Part shown: one piece after another, positions 52,368-64,000 of the stretch
How the letters are laid out: the number at the start of each line of letters is the position of its first letter
How positions within the stretch are numbered: position 1 is the first letter of the stretch
DNA from: Kappaphycus alvarezii
Taxonomy: Eukaryota > Rhodophyta > Florideophyceae > Gigartinales > Solieriaceae
DNA length: 64,000 nucleotides
Direction: 5' to 3'
NCBI GenBank assembly: GCA_002205965.3
Contig: NADL03000691.1
Coordinates: 1,054,001 to 1,118,000, forward strand
The notes under the pieces: generated by a model
What the model was told of the DNA's origin: nothing
The model's database searches: none
The model's input: the letters and a program-made list of their open reading frames with translations, nothing else
Program-made: the position numbers and the translations under genes

Positions 52368-54590
52368 AAATCTGTGCTTCGCGCTTTGCTGGTATCCCTC
52401 ACCACCTCTTCTAAGCTTTACCATATCAATACCCTCTCATCAACCATCTATCCTTTACTCTCCCACGTGCTACATTACTCATCAAAGGGCCCAGATCCTT
52501 TGTTCCCTCACGAAAGCCTGCGTTGGGCCACAGATACAACATCGTTTTTATGTACTAATATGTGCAGCCCTGTAGTGTAGCTATTTATCTTAGCTTACAT
52601 ATCTATCATATGTAGTCCACATATTCTCTATCCTATTGTACTGCTAGCGATGCCGGATAAGACAGCTGTGGCGCAAGGGTCACCAGGATCGTGCGCAAGA
52701 CAATCCCCTAGGGAACTTAGTTGGGAGTTAGTGGATGTGCTATAGATAATTGGCGGTATTTAATGCCTATAAAAGGTCAAGCTGCATTGGGCACTGAGAT
52801 AAATGGATCATCAACATCTTTTTTCAACCGACTACACTTGTACACTCTAAGCAAACAAAATCTACAGCTTTTTTCAGGTTCGCCGCTTACGCCGCCAGTC
52901 AGCTTTTTATTCCTTGAATTTTAGCGACCCGTCAATGCCTAATAGAACAGGGTGCCTCACTTCAGGAAAAGGGGAGAAACTAGGGTGCTCTAATGAATGA
53001 AAAATGGGTTAGCATATGTCCTACCGATGTCCTCTCAGTTCTGGCCCAATAGGAAAATATGCCTTGACCTGCAAGTACGATGAAGGCCAAACTGGCACCA
53101 TGAAGTCCTTCACATTGCCCTCCATCACCGAAACGGATTAGGTATTAAAATGGTCTCTGAACACAAGCTGCCGGTCAATCCCTCACACTCCTCGTCTTGT
53201 TCTGCATGTACCTGTTAATTCCTGCCGCCTACAGTCTGGATGCCAAGGCCTTTTGCCTACCCAGATGCTCCACAGCGCCATATGTACAGAGAATCGTCTT
53301 CAGGCACCGCTGCTTCTCTCGCCGAGCACGCCAAGCTCTCTCGCTACAGAGACCACTGTGACGACAATGATATCTTACTGGTTCCAGTCATCAATTTTTA
53401 TGGTGCGTGACCGGAGATTGGTTCTAAATTTTCCGCCTCCTCAGTCATTTCGCCGCCAGCCGCCGAGGTTCCTCCGCCATGCTTGAGTTGCGGGATTTGG
53501 TAACTATTTTTCCATCTGTCGTCAAGGGATGAAAGGCCGCCAAGTGAGCACTTGTCGTCTGCTTAAGGAGTATTTTTTCAATGACTTCGGCACGTGTGAG
53601 TGCTTTGTTTCATACTCGTAAAGGCTTACACCACCATCAGCCTATGGTCCAAAACTCACGAAATAATATTACTTTCTAAATAACAAACTATCAAACATTT
53701 CGCGTCCTTTTATTAAAGTGTTTAATTTCAAAACTTTTATATCCTCAATGCCGCTTCTACGATATCGAAGGAACAAAACTAACTTCAATCTTGAAAAATT
53801 AGTAGCATAGGTTATAACCCAGCTGTCTGGATTTCAGAGAAGGTAGATCAATGGTTGCTCTACTGTGATATCGAAAAAGATGGAAATACGCCGGAAATGA
53901 CTTTTTTGAAGGTCGCCGTACCATCTCCAACCCCTACTTTTGAGCAAAGTTCGATTGATCTAAGAATTCTTTTTGTCGAACTTATAAACGAAAATATAAT
54001 TTCGATAATTAGAAATTACATAGTCTTAATTTATAGAACTTTAACTCCTTCAATATTGCCATAAAACGAAGATCAGGGAGCAGCCCTTCTCCGACAACCA
54101 CACACGACCCAACTCTTCGTCCACCAACACCCCTCAAAATACCCAAACGAAGAGCAATAATCAACAAAATCTCCACCTCATCCTATCGCCAACACCACTT
54201 CGACTTGTTCACTCGCCGCCCACCCAATATCTCCAACAAACAACACCACCCTTGACTCTGTTTTTAACCCCACATCAAGTTTTTCATCATACACTTACTC
54301 ACAAGAACCAGCTCCGATCACCTCCATACGGCTCCCCCTGTCTTTACTTCCAACTCACCGATCTTCTCGTACCCCTTGTCAACCACATGGAACATAACCT
54401 ATTTATTCCGCAATTTACCTCCCACACCGCATTTTTTCCTGATGAGAGAAACTCTCCAAGTTTTTTGCTTGCGTTCCGAAATTTTTTCAGAGCTATCTTC
54501 TTTCCTCTAAGTTATATCTCTCCCGTTACTTTCACAACTCCCACGCTCCTCTACTTCCTCCACATTCCCGCGTCGTAAATTTTTTCCTCC
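52368..54590. other. No gene recognised
   Basis: Flank of the tyrosine-recombinase element. 54100-54590 is strikingly G-poor on the plus strand, rich in C, A and T, so the minus strand is purine-rich. Short frames only. The right half of the copia-2 LTR might be expected near 52368 if insertion was clean, but I do not recognise it. Confidence 0.35.
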
Positions 54591-54599
54591 TCTGTGATC

Positions 54600-56110
54600 G
54601 CATGGACAGATTGGACATCGTCAAACCCCAAAGCGCTGTCTTTATTGGCCCCGTTCAGCTCAACTGCATCCATTCTGAATTCATATTAAAACCCCCCTAT
54701 ATCCCTATCACATTTCACAGCGATATTACCATCCCACTTCGCCATTTCAGCACTAATTGTGGCGTCCCACCCATCACCCTTTTCTGCATCCAAAGTAGAT
54801 GCCCACTGAATTTCATTTCCTTCTCTCGCAAACACATCCACTATGAGCTCTTCGTCCTCCTCCAAGGGTACCAATTCATCCATTGCCTTGCCATCTTCCT
54901 CCTTCCTGGTACACTCTTGTAAAGATTCGTTCTAATCAACCCTACTTCTTTGCCATTGTAACCTTTAAATCTGCTCTTACTTGCGATAACAGGTGCAGAC
55001 GCGGATTCTATGCAATTCTGTTCGTTGCTGCCACGCTATGGATCAATGGTCGATGAAAAAGATGAACCTCTTGAAATTCTCCGCTCTCGAAGCACTTTAA
55101 CACTACGCCATGTATTCCGACACGAATTTATGTAGTGTATCTTTTTCTTCACGCACAAGTGGATGTGGCAATGCTCTTAGCATACAACTATTCGCCGTCC
55201 TCTCAATTTTTCCTCCGTTTTGAGCCACAACGGGTGCAGTACTGCTGTATTTTAATGTGATGAGGTTTATTGTCCCTCACTTTGAGCCTCAAATCAATTT
55301 CATCTTTTCAGAGCAATGCTCATACTGACTGCTCTCCATTTTATGGTCATATATACCAAATTTTTGGTCCCTTAAAAGGAACTAGCCCGCCGTTGTCCGT
55401 TTCATGGTCAAAATTCTGCTGTGCTCAAATAGAGCTATTTCCATCGACCTCCGAAAGCCAAAACCATAGTCCAACCCGGTAGGTTTGATGATGCAGTCTT
55501 TGTCTTCTCTCCTTTAGAAGATATTACACTCAAAATCGCTTGCTTGATATACGTTAATCCAAGAAAAACTATCGCTGTATGGTGGGGAGGCAGAATGCAG
55601 GAGCCTGACAACCTGCGACTCTTTGTCATTTCAGAACCTAAGGACAGCAACTGTACTCATTTGTAGATTGGCTGCCTCTCTTTCTTTCATTGACTTCTTG
55701 CAATGAAACACAGCAAGCCCCAGAAGCAGTCGTATATCAATAATAAATTCGGTTTGGCGCTCCTTCTGTAGCCCTTCGAAAACGGTTCCAACCTCCTCAC
55801 AACTGCTTTCCTCATCGTCCTACGTTTCCCTTTTCTTTGGTTTGAGGTTCGAAAAGGCAATAAGGGTATGCTGGGCATTAAAAAGGTTCTGAGCAACACC
55901 AAAAACACGGAACGGAGACCTGAAATCTTCTCAATAACTCCCAATTTAGTGTAACGTCGGTCCATTGCTACCAATGTTCCACATGATTCCCTTTCTCCCC
56001 TACCTTCTACCACTACTACCCGCAATTTCTCCACGCCATCCTCTTTTTTCTCTATTCGACGCTGGAAGCTTGGTTGCAGTATACCACGGAACATTGAATC
56101 CCAGAACATT
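54600..56110 (-). other. purine-rich minus strand, unassigned coding-like pieces
   Basis: Minus-strand frames such as 54686-54883 ('MDELVPLEEDEELIVDVFAR', acidic) and 55687-56109 ('VAMDRRYTKLGVIEKISGLR', 140 residues) read like protein but belong to no family I know and are separated by stops. The 'EEVGTVFEGLQKERQTEFII' stretch in an overlapping frame is equally protein-like. They may be parts of one decayed gene or element. Confidence 0.25.
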
Positions 56111-56449
56111 TCTGCAATATGACCTTCTTTTTCGGCATTACTATCACTTATAGCTTTAACCTTAATTTATTTGGTGCGAAATTTGAATAATAAGTTATTT
56201 TCCAATGTAAAGAAACCATGAATAGGTTCCAAAAAACTTTTCTCGACAATCTATAGGAAATACGCTCGGAATCCCCCATAAAAACTGTTACATCCCTCTT
56301 TGTTGACAAAAACCTGCTGCAATCTACCTTTGTACCTGTGTATGAGAATTACTTCTGCCCTGTAGATCCTCATTTAATTTTCTTACAAAAATTGGCGCAT
56401 AAAGACGATACCTTGCATAGAACAAGATGATTTGAATGTCTTCTCACCC

Positions 56450-57250
56450 ATCAAAGTATTTTTGAGGGGTGTTTGCTTAGCTTCCAGTCGTCTGATGGGT
56501 TAATTTTATTTCTATTTACGTACCGTTTCTGACATGTAGTCCCTTTCTCTCCCACTTCAGGAATTCTCCCACCCCCAATCCCTCTAAATCTATTTCGCAC
56601 GATTGCTCCCTCTCCAACTTCTGCCTCGTCAACATGTTGCAAGATTGATCTTCCACCTTCTCTCGAAGGTGTTCAGATTTCTGCGAGGTTTGAATCCGAA
56701 AGCACAAGCACATATGGTTATTTTGGTTGCGGCTTGATGTCGTCACCAGCATACCATTTATCCACGAATCGGGGTGGTAACAGTGGAGAGTACGCCCCAT
56801 GAACCTGATTCCCGTCAACATAAGGAGTGATTAATGACTCATGGTTCGGGTGCGTTCCAGCCCCAAATTGAGTCTTCAGGAAGGTATCTGGGTTTTTATT
56901 GAAAGATAACAACATTTTACGTGGGGAGTAGGAGGGTCGGAAAGGCGAGCGCTGGACCAGGGAGGAGGAGCGCACCGATCGAAGGCTCGATACGACCCAC
57001 GTTGATGAGCAATGTGGGTAGTAGAGGACAGAGAGGGTTAACGAAGATCGTACTGGGGGTAGAATAGTTGTTGTAAGTTTCTGTTGTTACCGGGTATGGA
57101 TGATGAAACATCAACTTGAAGTGGTCGTAGCGTCATCGTTTGGTGAGCACCATCCTTAAAATTATTTCCACACCGAGCACATGCAGTCAACTTAGGACAG
57201 CGCCTTTTCCAATTAGAAATAGGAGAAATGAAGGTTCGAGGCATTCCTGA
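56450..57250 (-). other. unassigned minus-strand frames
   Basis: Frames 56516-56821 (101 residues), 56718-56975 (85) and 57038-57244 (68) overlap. The 85-residue frame has 'HPNHESLITPYVDGNQVHGA' and 'YSPLLPPRFVDKW', the third 'CPKLTACARCGNNF'. No domain can be named. Confidence 0.2.
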
Positions 57251-57779
57251 AGGAATCTCAAAAATGGCTCCACGATATCGAAAATATTGGGCATTCGGTA
57301 TATTCCGGGAGAAGTATTTGGTTGCATCTTGGATTCAAACGAGTACCTATGGGTTTTTTATGTTGAACACTCGTCATGAGACGGCATGCGACAGACGAGT
57401 GCTGCTCTAATTATTCACCTATATACTCATATGCAGTAAACAGACTCTGAAATTCATACCCTTCCACAAATAGGCAGCGATTTCACCAATTTTAGTGGAT
57501 TGCGAAATTTCCTCCCATGCACTCTTTACCCAAAAAATCGCTGTCAGAATTTCCACCTTATAAATATCCTGTACAGATTCTTTCGTATTATGCATCGCTC
57601 TATCCATTTGCTTCCGCTTTCAACGAAGCTTGCGGGCTGAAATGAAACAACCATAGAGACGTTGTACTCTCGAGGTCACATCGCGAAGAAGAACGGAAAC
57701 TTCGACATTTTGAAATTAAGGCATTTTATCGAACGTAGTTCCTTCCCCATTACGGTGTCGGAATACCCTTTTTGAGTCG

Positions 57780-57862
57780 ATTATGGTCGTCTGGAAAACC
57801 ATGGGATAGATCGTATATACTTTCCAAGAGTAAAACACCCAAACGTTTCCCCTTTTATCGAA
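57780..57862 (-). repeat. dispersed repeat F, copy on minus strand
   Basis: Reverse complement reads AAAAGGGGAAACGTTTGGGT, GTTTTACTCTTGGAAAGTAT, ATACGATCTATCCCATGG and TTTTCCAGACGACCATAA, the best-preserved F copy. A purine run directly before it resembles a polypurine tract next to an LTR start. Confidence 0.7.
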
Positions 57863-58255
57863 CGAACCATGCACTGCACAATTGTAAAAAGAAGTAAGAC
57901 CCGGCGCCATGGAAACTGTGAAATGTAGTTCTGGAAACGCTCATGCCATTTCAAAAAAAGCGCGCTCGACACATACGGCTTCCTTGAAGTTCAATTGGCA
58001 CTCAAACCGCACTAGCACCGACATTTAAGTAATATTTCTATATTCTAATTCTTGTTCATGCTGTAATGCTGCTACCAGCATGCACTGTACTTCACAGTAA
58101 GGGCAATTTTCGATTCTCGCCTATTATTGTTCTTGGTACTGTGTATCCACCTACGTGGGACCGAGGGCGCATATTATGAGCCCCTCGGCCGCCAGCTTGG
58201 GACCTAATATTTTTTGCAGGAGAGAGGCAATTATTGGGCCTGATTTAAATTTTAC

Positions 58256-58691
58256 TCATTTATAACTTGGACCTCCACCACTTGACTGACATTGAAACCG
58301 GCTTCCCAAATGGCTCCAATCTAGCAAAATATTATTTGTACCTTCCTGGCCATTAGAACTCCAGAGTATACAGCCACAACGGTCTTTTCTCTGAACTTGA
58401 CTCCAAATTCCCGTCTTTAAAGCATCTTTTCCGACGTAATTTTGCCTACAGCCAAGTTTATCTGCCCACTGTTCCCTTCTTTTTGCCCTTTCTACATCAT
58501 ATTTTACCACTACATTCATTTTCCGTCGATGTAATATACTCCGACTTGGCGCACCAGATTCCAGCGTCTATATACAAATAGAAGCTTGAAGGTCTTCGTT
58601 CGTGGCAATATACTTTTCTCCAACGGAGATGTTCAGGATTGATGACCCATTTCAACGTATTGAAGTGTAGTGTTTCACCTTTAGCGGCCAC
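58256..58691 (-). other. unassigned minus-strand frames
   Basis: Two adjacent frames (64 and 87 residues) with 'KWVINPEHLRWRKVYCHERR', 'FYLYIDAGIWCAKSEY' and 'WADKLGCRQNYVGKD'. The 'YLYIDAGIW' run loosely recalls the first strand of an RNase H fold, but too little supports it. Confidence 0.2.
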
Positions 58692-61482
58692 GGTTCTTTA
58701 GCCTCGATTCTTCAAAATTTTATAGCATTTCGCTGATCGCAAATCGGCTTTAAACCATGAGGAGAAATGTACCGGCCATCCGTCCAAAGATGTACCCCCC
58801 TTCAACCACCCTAACTTTGTTCGCCGCCAAAGAGCTGTGCTATTCCATTGAATGGTCCTTGAAGCGAAACAGGGACAGCGAGAAATCTGTGCGTTTAAGT
58901 TGTGTGAGCTGATTTTATCATTTTCTGACGGGATTGGGTACCTAGACGAGAACGACTGCGCACAGCAAATTGCACTACATTTCTGCCAGCATGAATGTCA
59001 GATATAACCTCTTTCCCATTACTTTTTTGAACACTTCATGTTTCCGAACCGTATCGAAAAAAACCAACTCAAGCCTCTCACTCCTATACATGTTACAGTA
59101 AAAAAAAGTAGAGATCAAATACTTTTTCTTCTTCCAATCCGGCATTCCCTTAGTTGCGATAGAATTATAATGTTGATTTTAGTAAAAACTCCTCTTTAAT
59201 GTGCATCAAACAGATATTTCGCGCACAAGCTCGAGACTTCACTTTTTGAAGACGTCAGTTGAGCATGCAGAAGTTCTTCACTTACATTTCGCAGGCTATT
59301 CGTGAAACCGAAAATATCCCAGTCCCAATGGTTTCCTGAAATTGGTTAGCTAGTGTTTAAAAAAAGGCAATGAGGGCTTCTCATTTTTGTAAACTGCGAA
59401 TCGATGCAAAATCTACGCACTTTCTCAGCTTATTGTCATCAGAAAATCACTGCTTGCAACTCCGGGCAAAAGCCTTGTCTGTGTCACTTCTAAGTTTGTT
59501 TATATAAAATTGTTTTTATTAATGTCATTATTTCACAGTGCCTAGTTGTAGTATAACGCTGGCGATAGCGCTTTGAGAATACGAGAGAGAGTCCTGGATG
59601 CGGTTTCGGTAAACGCGCGAGTCTTTATGAACGTGGTGTCTCGTTTCTTGCGTAGCGTAAAGGGGAACGGAGCGAAGAAAGGTAGTATAAGGCATAGTTG
59701 CAAGGAGCGTGAAGCGCACACGGGGCACTGACCTAGCCTGGTACCGCAACGCATAGTGTTTCGAGATAAGTTTGAGAGGCTCTAATGTGCTCTGCCGGTG
59801 GTGACGCACGTACTAAAGTCTCGTTGAAGGGGACGGAGAGGGGAGGGATCGAAAGCGTAACGTAGTTTGCCTCCCGAAAGGCGAAAACCGAGATGGAAGA
59901 CTCTGGTTACCACGTTTCCTCCCCTTCTCATAGAAAAGGTACCGTATTATAGCAAGAACTGGAGCCGTAGCCGGCGTATCCGTTGCGCACTTGAATTAAA
60001 AGGTTACAAATTCAAAGGAGTGTCATTTCGTTGCGCCTAGTAACAACTAATGGTGGGTAGTTAAACGTATATTAGCTCGCAGTGCTTACACCGTTTTAGT
60101 GTATATTAGTGCTCGCTGTAATACGATGCTCGTGTAAGTTCGAAGCGCTAGTAAAGTAGTGTGCTTCTTAAGTAATGTTAGTTCGCTATATCTCGTAGTT
60201 GATTCACCAAAAATTTGTGTTAGAGTCACTGTAAACATAAATACATTCAATTAGCATCACATTTTATGCCATAAAGTATCATGTCATTATATTACACTGG
60301 TACGAACAACCAGCGTGGGATAAGCGCGAGTCTGACCTTAGTTTTGCACCGCGCGTAGGGAGTTGAATACCTCAAGTCTTCCTTTTGATCCTTTCATCAG
60401 TCGTGCTCAAAAGCAGTGCTCTCCTTAGGGCGTTTGTGAGGTTTTTTCACTTGATAAGGGTACAATTTTTGCGATCATGGGAGTTTGAGTGCCGGTGAGG
60501 GGAGTTCGAGCCCGGAAGGGAAGGAATTTTTTCTATAGCACATGGACGCTAACGTCATCGGGGTAGTAAGTGGCTACATTTTCACGATGAAGAGCATATT
60601 TATGACCAATGACAGTGTTCAGTGTGGACAAAGATAACAAAATCACAGTTGCTTGTATCGAGTAAGCAACAGATCATTTATATTCGTTAATATTTGAAGT
60701 ATCTCTGTTTAGTTGCGCAATACTAGTTACACGTAACGCATGATTTATATGAAGATTTGCTTTTCAAAAGGTCTGACTTAGCCTGCTGTTACAGTCAGCA
60801 GACCTAGTTGAAAGGACATTATCCGGAACAATAAGTATAACAAATAAACAACGAAAAAAACACCTAGATGTCACGCCATTTGGTGTTTAAGCATCGCCAA
60901 GATCACATTCCTACTCACAGGAGATAATTTTCTACTCACAGGAGAGAACTTTGTCTATAATGCGTAAGTAGCGTAGGTTTATCCTTAGTGATTCGGAGGG
61001 TTCGGAGTCTCATTCTGGAAATCCAAACTTTTAATTCAAAACATTTTTCAGGATCTACAGTAAGAATAACAGAGCAGTTCCACGAAAGAAAAGGCAGGTA
61101 GTAGGACAGTCAACGGGAAGGCGGCATTGAGAGTGACAATCAAGGCGTCATCCCTTTGAAAGGGAATGGCCCACACTCTAGATTTCTGGTTCAAGCCCTG
61201 GCTAGCAACTGATCGTGCCACCTCTTATCTTTAAGCTGCTAGGTAAAATGACAGCCTTACGCTGGTCTTCTCAGAGCGCCCGATCCTTCTTTGTCAGGGT
61301 ACTATGATCTCCATCTCGAGACTGAGCCCCTAGTGCAACTAAGCAGTAGAGTACCCAAAATTTTTCGTAATAAGAAAGGGTGTAAATGGGGATGGTTTAC
61401 TGCGACTGGTGCGAGGGTTGGGTCCTATTAACTTTCACTCTTAAAATGGTAGTGGTATCACTCCTATGGCCTAGTGTGTTAA
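58692..61482. other. No gene recognised
   Basis: Mixed composition; 59550-59960 is GC-richer with a 93-residue minus frame (59528-59809) lacking features. A 21-bp-period tandem pair lies at 60911-60945. Confidence 0.4.
60911..60945. repeat. short tandem duplication
   Basis: CTACTCACAGGAGA occurs at 60911-60924 and again at 60932-60945, separated by 7 bases. Confidence 0.85.
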
Positions 61483-61790
61483 TAATAGGGTGACGATGGC
61501 CTCAAGGGAAAAGGAAACGACTGATTACCAAAGTTAATAGTCGCCCCGAGCTACTCAAGTGCTACAGTCCAAGTTAGCGGGTGATGGAGAGAAGTAGGCG
61601 TGAAAGCTGAGTTACTTCTATAGTAGAGAACTCTAAAGGGCAGGATCTAATGCCCGTTCTCTGCAACCAACGTAAAAAAAGAGGTTCCTGGATCTGAAGC
61701 TGACTCTAAAATTCCTAACTTTTTGAGACTGGACCTGAAGTTGTCTCCAAACATTCTGCAAAGACAAAGGCTCATCTGAGTCTCCCAAAG
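61483..61790 (-). repeat. LTR of family X, copy C, internally shortened
   Basis: Plus strand begins TAATAGGGTGACGATGG (TGATAGGGTAAATCGG in copy B) and shares the later blocks GGGCAGGATCTAATGC, CTGCAACCAACGTAA and CTGAAGTTGTCTCC. It ends around GAGTCTCCCA and lacks part of the TATA-side region. The acidic ORF remnant follows at once on the minus strand, so this is a 3' LTR. Confidence 0.6.
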
Positions 61791-62064
61791 CCGGATCCAA
61801 GGTTGGGACCACTTAGTCCAATATGTTCATTTCTTCCCCTCCCATATGACCCAGTTCGAGACCCTTCTTAACTTACGGACTCCTCATTTTCCTTTCCTTC
61901 GTCCCAGGCTTCGTGCTCCTTCTATTCCTCTCCTGAACTATTACTTTCATTGGCTACGAAGCCGGCTAGTTGCCTCCCTCTCGTTCCAATATTTCATGAA
62001 AATTGCACTCACTACGAATTCCTCTGCCAACAACACTGTATTGATCTTCACCCCAGAGTTATAG
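61791..62064 (-). pseudogene. family X acidic 3' ORF, copy C
   Basis: The minus strand gives, close to the LTR, 'VVPTLDPALG' (V-V-P-T-L-E-P-D-G in copy A) and further up 'KEHEAWDEGKENEESVS' after 'NESNSSGEE', an acidic run like copies A and D but with many stops. This is the most worn of the three. Confidence 0.4.
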
Positions 62065-63910
62065 ATATGCACGGCTGCGTCAGGGTAGGCTTATTAGGAG
62101 GAGAGGAGCAAGCCTCCAAACTAATTTCCCTCAATCAAGGTACATCTTCTGCAGCCACGAGCGGCCAGCTCCTCGCTCGACTTAATTGGCTAAATCTCCA
62201 GTATATTGCCGTTTTAGTGAACCGCGGACCTTGATTCTTCGCATTAGGTCTCTTAGATCTGTCTCTAAGTAGATATTTTCTTAATACTGATTAAAAACTT
62301 TGGGATGAATGAATATTGAGCCGATTACAACACGTAAAATATGTTCCAAGATTTATTAATACCACGTTGATGGTTCTGCATTCAGTAACGTCTTTAAAAG
62401 AAATTTCTTCCTTCCTCTCCCCAAGTCGACGTCTTTTAACGCAAAAATCGACAATCAACCTTTCTACGCACCATACGGACAGTGTAGATCCTATTGCATA
62501 CTTACCTTTTGCAGTCATTTGTGTGCAATGTAATAGTCATCAGGAGGCCCTTAACGCGTACTATAGTTCCATTTTCTGCAAAGATTCGCTACAACTACAG
62601 TTGTTTGACGGAATATACTGGGCCACAGCCCCCTACATCTTTCAAATATTAAATAAGCCAACCTTTTACCTAAGGTAAAATTACTGTTAAATATAATTTA
62701 ATGTGATATCACCAAAACTGACAAAAAAGAAAGATATGAAAGCGTTGGCTGAGCTGGCATGCTGCGCTGGCTGAGGTGGCATTCTGCGCTGTCTGCGCTA
62801 TATTTTATAATTTATTTTCAAGTATTTCTGGAGGGGTTCTGTGCATTGTACAGTAACGGTGCTGCACTGGCATCACTACTGCTCAGGTGCCACAGATTTA
62901 TGATGTTTGAAACTGTGTACAAGGAGATAGGAGAGGATGACCTCGGGCACCGGCCATGGGGCTGAATAAGGAGATTTTTAGTGGTTTAGATATTGCAGCT
63001 GGTGTCAACCACTGGAAGGAATATTCATGTACAGCACTGGAGATATGGATATTGTAGCTCAGGGAGTTCTTGATGGTGATGCTTAATAAGGGTGTGCCCG
63101 GAGATCATTTTGTTGTTTATTTCGGGGTCCCCTATTCTGCTACTATGGACCATCTGGGTTCTAACTTACGGCTACTACCTACTGTCAGCTACAGTACGCC
63201 TGGCGGGTTTACAGTTTGCACGTGTTCACCCTCAGGTCCAACATGGCATGAGGCAGAGAGTAGACCCTTACACTCGCCGTGGTGTGACACTGGACTACAC
63301 GGGGAACCACACTTGCTGACCTGGAATTCTATTGCGTTTTACCTATTTTTAATACCCCTTTGATTCGATGCTATTAAAGAGATTTTTCTGTTAGTTTTTG
63401 TCTTTTAATTTTACTACTTAGTCTACCCTATCCTAAGGGGCGCTAAGGTAACGACACCTGTTTTTTGGATTAGCTATCCGACCTCCAACCTTAGATCGTA
63501 GTTGTCTGTCCTCGGGCGCCCCTCTCTACGTTGACTCTGGTCCTTCTATCAATTGGAGTTGGCTCTCTTTTTTGTGCGTATCCTGTTCTACGTCCAGCTA
63601 TTCGTACGAATTTGAATACAAAACTGCTACCAGTGATCGTCGACATGCACCAGCAATTACAACTATCTACTGTGTTATGCAATGTGTCCGATTAATTGCA
63701 TCACGATTAATGCAATATGTTCTTAGTGGCAACCGTTTATTTCTCAAATACCTGTCAATGTTATATTGAACTATGGTAAATAAGTACCATTGTCTTTTGA
63801 TGGTTAGCTTCGATGGTATGCGCTCTGCACACCTCGCATCTGGTTGTGTACACTGTTGTACACACTGTTAGCTCGACCAGCTCGACTCAGCACATAGAAT
63901 ATTGTTAATT
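62065..63910. other. No gene recognised
   Basis: A 120-residue plus frame (62316-62678) overlaps a 75-residue minus frame; neither has a recognised domain. A 97-residue plus frame (63070-63363) also has no features. 63400-63900 may be an LTR and leader belonging to the ORF at 63911, but with no second copy to compare this is unproven. Confidence 0.35.
62747..62790. repeat. 22-bp tandem duplication
   Basis: 62747-62768 and 62769-62790 match at 20 of 22 positions (GGCTGAGCTGGCAT then GCTGCGCT). Confidence 0.85.
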
Positions 63911-64000
63911 ATGGGCCCAGCGCCCCACTCAGCTTTGTCCTCGCGGCCCAAGTTCTCTTGGGATGCCAATGCTCCTCCATGGACAGATGCGAAGGGTGAA
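63911..64000 (+). CDS. start of an ORF leaving the window, possibly a gag
   Basis: ATG at 63911 opens a frame of 30 residues, without a stop, to the last base: 'MGPAPHSALSSRPKFSWDAN' then 'APPWTDAKGE'. The W-D-x-N-x-P-P-W-T-D pattern resembles the beginning of copia-type gag proteins, from memory of such families and not an alignment. The preceding 500 bp without genes would suit an LTR and leader. It is partial at its 3' end. Confidence 0.4.
   Translation, partial: MGPAPHSALSSRPKFSWDANAPPWTDAKGE

Noticed and set aside
47704..52424. Related 124- and 137-residue ORFs across the A repeats
   Set aside because: They are similar only because the A repeats are identical; they cross the repeat borders and overlap the TATA box. 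Treated as repeat, not genes.
61140..61215. tRNA or SINE head (GGTTCAAGCCC resembles a pol III B box)
   Set aside because: No A box at the right distance and no cloverleaf could be drawn. The same holds for GAGTTCGAGCCC near 60505.
1..64000. CRISPR arrays, bacterial operons, rRNA or organellar genes
   Set aside because: No regularly spaced repeats, no Shine-Dalgarno gene strings and no rRNA core motifs were found. Content is eukaryotic nuclear.

Overview
This is eukaryotic nuclear DNA with no recognisable intact host protein gene. The only confident host gene is one tRNA-Leu. Almost everything else that can be named is retrotransposon: two Ty1/copia-like elements, two Ty3/gypsy-like elements, a third LTR family in four pieces, two LINE fragments and one tyrosine-recombinase (DIRS/PAT/Ngaro-type) element. 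The tRNA has no encoded CCA and a downstream T-run, and the LTRs carry TATA boxes, so this is not prokaryotic. The taxon cannot be fixed from the sequence. A large transposon-rich algal, fungal or protist genome fits best.

Layout. 1-3891 (minus): copia-1, running off the left edge, order gag-PR-IN-RT, with a Tudor-like segment between IN and RT. 3891-about 8860 (plus): gypsy-1, apparently inserted into the copia-1 gag; it has a 5' LTR, primer-binding site, an unusual pair of leader stem-loops, gag, and one long pol frame broken by three in-frame stops. 8.9-12.9 kb: dispersed repeats and one unassigned 118-aa ORF. 12.9-15.0 kb (minus): LINE-B, interrupted by a repeat-bearing insert. 15272-15351: tRNA-Leu(AAG). 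15.8-25.8 kb: repeat debris, including two 3' ends of LTR family X (acidic ORF followed by LTR) in opposite orientations. 25.8-32.3 kb: a long AT-rich stretch with nothing I can name. 32.7-33.97 kb (minus): the 5' end of family X (LTR, primer site, gag). 34.2-35.9 kb (minus): LINE-A. 36051-42305 (plus): gypsy-2, a structurally complete but decayed element with both LTRs and a 5-bp target duplication (ATGAT); between integrase and 3' LTR it carries a long antisense reading frame. 42.3-47.04 kb (plus): copia-2, decayed. 47038-52367 (minus): the tyrosine-recombinase element with A1-ORFs-B1A2-B2 split direct repeats and almost identical A repeats, hence the youngest insertion here. 52.4-61.5 kb: mostly unassigned. 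61.5-62.1 kb (minus): another family X 3' end. 63911-64000: the start of an ORF leaving the window.

How it fits together. The window records layered, nested insertions: gypsy-1 into copia-1, the tyrosine-recombinase element into the copia-2 LTR, and an insert inside LINE-B. Most elements are dead, and in several the lost residue is catalytic. The least decayed is the tyrosine-recombinase element, whose few frame breaks are single-base offsets. The most unusual items are that element's repeat architecture, the antisense ORF of gypsy-2, the two covarying stem-loops in the gypsy-1 leader, and the acidic 3' ORF of family X.
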